Below the pieces are notes generated by a model. The model was not told where the DNA came from. It did no database searches and saw only the letters and a list, made by a program, of their open reading frames with translations. Position numbers and translations under genes: made by a program. Below, piece after piece: positions 6,512 through 9,203 of a DNA stretch of 9,203 bases. Source of the stretch: a bacterium (GTDB taxonomy: Bacteria > JAMCPX01); assembly GCA_021815065.1 (NCBI GenBank), contig JAKAHI010000032.1, forward strand, positions 1-9,203. Direction: 5' to 3'. The stretch's first letter is position 1; every line of letters begins with the position of its first letter.

Positions 6512-8563
6512 ATGCTCTCTACCGTTACCTCCTCTATGGGTTTTATTGTCCTGTTGTCGCTGTTTGCCGCAGGTGCGGCAGGTGCTTTGGTGCTGCGAAA
6601 ACATGATGCGCCAGCCAATGCGTGGACCAGCCTGTTTTCGATTGCCGGTTCCTCGTGGGGCATATTCTTTGCACTCTCCGTTTTCATCACCGGGCACGAT
6701 CTATCCTTTGCCGCCGGAACAGCAATTTTCCCGCTCCTTTCCCTGTCATTTCATATCGACAAGCTGTCCGCCTTTTTCATTTTTGTTGTTTCTTTGATAG
6801 CTCTCTTTTCTTCTCTGTACGGGATCGGATATGTAAAACATTATTATAAGACATACAGCATCGGTGCTCTTGGATTTTTTTACAATCTGTTCATTGCGGG
6901 TATGCTCCTCGTGGTATCCGCCTCCAACGGGATCTTTTTTCTTATTGCATGGGAAATCATGTCCGTTACGTCTTATTTCCTTGTCGTGTTTGACCGCAAC
7001 GATGAGAACAATGTTAAGGCAGGGTTCCTCTATCTCATCATGACCCATGCCGGTACGGCTTTTATTATTCTTGCCTTTTTACTGTTTTATAAATTTACCG
7101 GCTCTTTTGATTTCGAAACCGTGAAAGCCGGCGCTGCGCTTATTCCCCTGTCGGCAAAAAACGCCATTTTTTTTCTTGCGCTGATCGGTTTTGGCACAAA
7201 AGCAGGCATCGTACCGTTCCATATCTGGCTTCCGGGTGCCCATCCGGCAGCTCCCTCCCACGTCTCTGCATTGATGTCCGGTGTCATGATTAAAACCGGC
7301 ATTTATATGCTCATCAGAATTTTACTCGGTATGCTCCAGCCGGTTCCTGTCTGGTGGGGGCTGACGGTGCTCATTGTAGGCTCAGTGTCTTCCTTAGTCG
7401 GTGTTTTATACGCGCTTACCGAGCACGACATAAAAAAACTCCTGGCGTATCACAGCATCGAAAACGTCGGGATCATCCTGCTCGGACTTGGAAGCGCACT
7501 TACTTTTTCTTCGCTCGGCATGCCGTCGCTTGCACTCCTCGGACTCATCGCAGCGCTCTTTCATACCTTGAACCACGCTGTCTTTAAATCCCTGCTTTTT
7601 TTAAGTTCGGGTTCGGTCATCAACCAAACACATACACGGAACATGGAAGAATACGGCGGGCTTATCCGATATATGCCGCAGACAGCTTTTTTCTTCCTGG
7701 TGGGTGCCATGGCAATATCCGCCCTGCCTCCGTTGAACGGATTTTTTAGCGAATGGCTGACATTTCAGTCTCTTTTCCAGGGAATAACAATGCAGGCTTT
7801 TTCCGTAAAATGGACTTTTATACTGGCGACCGGGGCACTCGCGTTTACCGGCGGACTCGCGCTCGCTTGTTTTGTAAAGGCCTTCGGTGCAACATTCCTT
7901 GCACGTCCAAGGGGGCCGGAAGTCGCTCATGCAAAGGAGTCCTCACTCTCTTTGCGTGCGGCTATGGGGGCGCTTGCGCTCCTTTCCGTTTTATTCGGGA
8001 TATTTTCCGGATACCTGATACCTTTTTTTGAAAGCATCGGAAGCCAGCTTGGTGCTTTTCAAAACGCCCCATCGTTTGTGAACGTGTCCCCGGGCCTGGA
8101 CATTACCGTGGGGAATGGTTTTTCATCCGTTTCCGCACCGGTGCTTTTGCTGGCATTTGCCGGCGTTATTTCTCTTGTTGTCGTTGCCGTAAAGTTTATA
8201 ATCAACAGGACGCAGAGGGTCAAGATCGGCGCCACATGGGATTGCGGTACCGACTTAACCCAGCGCATGGAAATAACCGCTACCGGGTTTGCCCGTTCGA
8301 TCATCCTTATCTTTAAGGGCGTGCTCAAACCGAGTATCCAGAAAGAAATCGAATACAACGACTCTAAAAGCAGGTATTTACCGAAAACCAGGACCGTCAT
8401 TCTCGGGGTCAGCGATGTATACGGGTCTTATGTTTACAAACCCCTGCGTAAGATGATTACCGGATTATCCGAGCGCGCGAAGGACATCCAAAGCGGAAAC
8501 ATAAATGCCTACATTTCCTATATCTTCATCGCGCTGCTCATCGCTTTATTTTTGGTGCTCTGA
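6512..8563 (+). CDS. HyfB/HycC-like antiporter-type membrane subunit
   Basis: This is a polytopic inner-membrane subunit of the NuoL/MrpA family, 683 residues, close in length to E. coli HyfB (672). In this family it forms a proton or sodium channel driven by the attached redox module. The core residues are present: Glu148 in AWEIMSVTSYF, Lys230 in GFGTKAGIVPFHIWLPGAHP, Lys359 with His351 and His355 in FHTLNHAVFKSLLFL, and Glu414 in PPLNGFFSEWL. HPAAPSHVSALMSGVMIKTG (244-263) and TEHDIKKLLAYHSIENVG (303-320) are also typical. The C-terminal part shows the HyfB-type W-D-C-G (576-579) and RMEITATGFARSI (585-597), followed by an amphipathic stretch and a last membrane helix (about 667-683). The gene begins 5 bases after the small-subunit stop. 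AGGAAG at 6492 is rather distant (14 bases), so translation is probably coupled. It is intact and apparently able to translocate ions. Confidence 0.93.
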   Translation: MLSTVTSSMGFIVLLSLFAAGAAGALVLRKHDAPANAWTSLFSIAGSSWGIFFALSVFITGHDLSFAAGTAIFPLLSLSFHIDKLSAFFIFVVSLIALFSSLYGIGYVKHYYKTYSIGALGFFYNLFIAGMLLVVSASNGIFFLIAWEIMSVTSYFLVVFDRNDENNVKAGFLYLIMTHAGTAFIILAFLLFYKFTGSFDFETVKAGAALIPLSAKNAIFFLALIGFGTKAGIVPFHIWLPGAHPAAPSHVSALMSGVMIKTGIYMLIRILLGMLQPVPVWWGLTVLIVGSVSSLVGVLYALTEHDIKKLLAYHSIENVGIILLGLGSALTFSSLGMPSLALLGLIAALFHTLNHAVFKSLLFLSSGSVINQTHTRNMEEYGGLIRYMPQTAFFFLVGAMAISALPPLNGFFSEWLTFQSLFQGITMQAFSVKWTFILATGALAFTGGLALACFVKAFGATFLARPRGPEVAHAKESSLSLRAAMGALALLSVLFGIFSGYLIPFFESIGSQLGAFQNAPSFVNVSPGLDITVGNGFSSVSAPVLLLAFAGVISLVVVAVKFIINRTQRVKIGATWDCGTDLTQRMEITATGFARSIILIFKGVLKPSIQKEIEYNDSKSRYLPKTRTVILGVSDVYGSYVYKPLRKMITGLSERAKDIQSGNINAYISYIFIALLIALFLVL

Positions 8564-8566
8564 ATT

Positions 8567-9203
8567 ATGATGACACTCTTATGGACAATGCAGTTTATCA
8601 TGGTACCGGCGGTAGCACCTCTCTGTGCGGGCATTATTAAAAAATTCAAGGCCAGGCTTCAAGGCCGGGAGGGTGCGGGTATCTTTCAGCCGTACAAAGA
8701 TATAAAAAAACTCCTCTATAAGGACGAAGTGATCAGCAGGGACGCCTCCTGGATCTTCCGATATGCGCCGTACATCATCTTTGCCGTGACCGTCGTAGCC
8801 GGTGCAAGCATCCCGCTCTTCGCGTCCTTCCTCAAAAACACCCTGACCGGCGATTTACTGGTTGTCATCTATACGCTTTCCATCGGCACGTTCTTTCTGG
8901 CACTTGCGGGTATGGACACGGGAAGTGCTTTCGGAGGATTCGGTGCGAGCCGCGAGATGACTGTTTCCGCACTCGCAGAAGGAGGACTCATATTCTCGCT
9001 CCTGACCGTCGCTCTTGTGAGCGGGACCACCAATCTGTTCGCCGTTTCCGGCACCGGTATGTTTACCCTCGGACGGTCTTTCCTTCCCAGAATATTGGCG
9101 TTCGGAGGGTTTTTTATCGTGTTGCTTGCCGAGACCGGACGTTTCCCTTTCGATAATCCCGCAACGCATCTTGAGCTGACCATGATCCATGAAGCCATGA
9201 TTC
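8567..9203 (+). CDS. HyfC/HycD/NuoH-like membrane subunit, 3' end missing
   Basis: This is the membrane subunit that anchors the peripheral small and large subunits in hydrogenase-4, formate hydrogenlyase and complex I (NuoH). 212 residues are visible before the window ends, roughly two thirds of a usual protein of 310 or so. The frame opens with two adjacent ATGs (8567, 8570), 3 bases after the HyfB-like stop, so translation is probably coupled. Motifs are QGREGAGIFQPYKDIKKLLYK (32-52, the R-x-G-P-x-x-x-Q-P-Y-x-D-x-x-K-L equivalent), AGMDTGSAFGGFGASREM (114-131) followed by ALAE, and LLAETGRFPFDNPATHLEL (187-203) then TMIHEAM at the very end. The conserved Glu, Asp and Arg of the loop facing the peripheral arm (E130, E189, R192, D196, E203, E209) are present. 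Membrane helices lie near 3-24, 65-88, 96-115, 138-152 and 172-189. The assignment is firm; the C-terminus is unseen. Confidence 0.9.
   Translation, partial: MMTLLWTMQFIMVPAVAPLCAGIIKKFKARLQGREGAGIFQPYKDIKKLLYKDEVISRDASWIFRYAPYIIFAVTVVAGASIPLFASFLKNTLTGDLLVVIYTLSIGTFFLALAGMDTGSAFGGFGASREMTVSALAEGGLIFSLLTVALVSGTTNLFAVSGTGMFTLGRSFLPRILAFGGFFIVLLAETGRFPFDNPATHLELTMIHEAMI

Noticed and set aside
8855..9190. Long minus-strand open frames opposite the HyfC-like gene
   Set aside because: The + strand encodes an unmistakable NuoH/HyfC family protein here. The opposite frames have Arg/Ser/Lys-rich composition with no family motif and are shadows.

Overview
The window reads almost entirely on the + strand and is densely coded, with moderate G+C. 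It probably comes from a Gram-negative, likely anaerobic or facultative bacterium. The AsmA-family gene implies an outer membrane. The hydrogenase-4/complex-I-like genes, the ACAD11-type acyl-CoA gene pair and mtnA together recall Desulfobacterota (the former Deltaproteobacteria) or Nitrospirota. That placement is an inference from gene content and not a firm identification.

Layout. (1) Positions 2-3500: the 3' part of a large AsmA-family envelope protein gene (its 5' end lies outside the window), followed after one base by mtnA, methylthioribose-1-phosphate isomerase. (2) Positions 3536-5813: an acyl-CoA dehydrogenase-fold gene with a strong ribosome binding site and, closely coupled to it, an APH-fold kinase gene. 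Both carry the signatures of the two halves of animal ACAD10/ACAD11 and of the bacterial LvaA/LvaC proteins. The pair probably dehydrates 4-hydroxyacyl-CoAs through a 4-phosphoacyl-CoA intermediate. (3) Positions 5814-5972: an AT-rich intergenic region with a possible promoter and a perfect 9-bp direct repeat that runs into the next start codon. (4) Positions 5973-9203: the first three genes of a membrane complex related to hydrogenase-4/formate hydrogenlyase and complex I. They are a small (NuoB/HycG-like) subunit, a HyfB-like antiporter-type subunit, and a HyfC/NuoH-like subunit that runs off the window end.

The most striking feature is in the small subunit. Three of the four cysteines that normally hold the [4Fe-4S] cluster next to the active site are aspartates, while the surrounding fold motifs and the ion-channel residues of the HyfB partner are intact. 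This points to a hydrogenase-related (Ehr-like) complex that has kept its membrane ion-translocating machinery but lost, or radically changed, its electron-transfer centre. The large subunit, which would decide whether the NiFe ligands are also lost, lies beyond the window.
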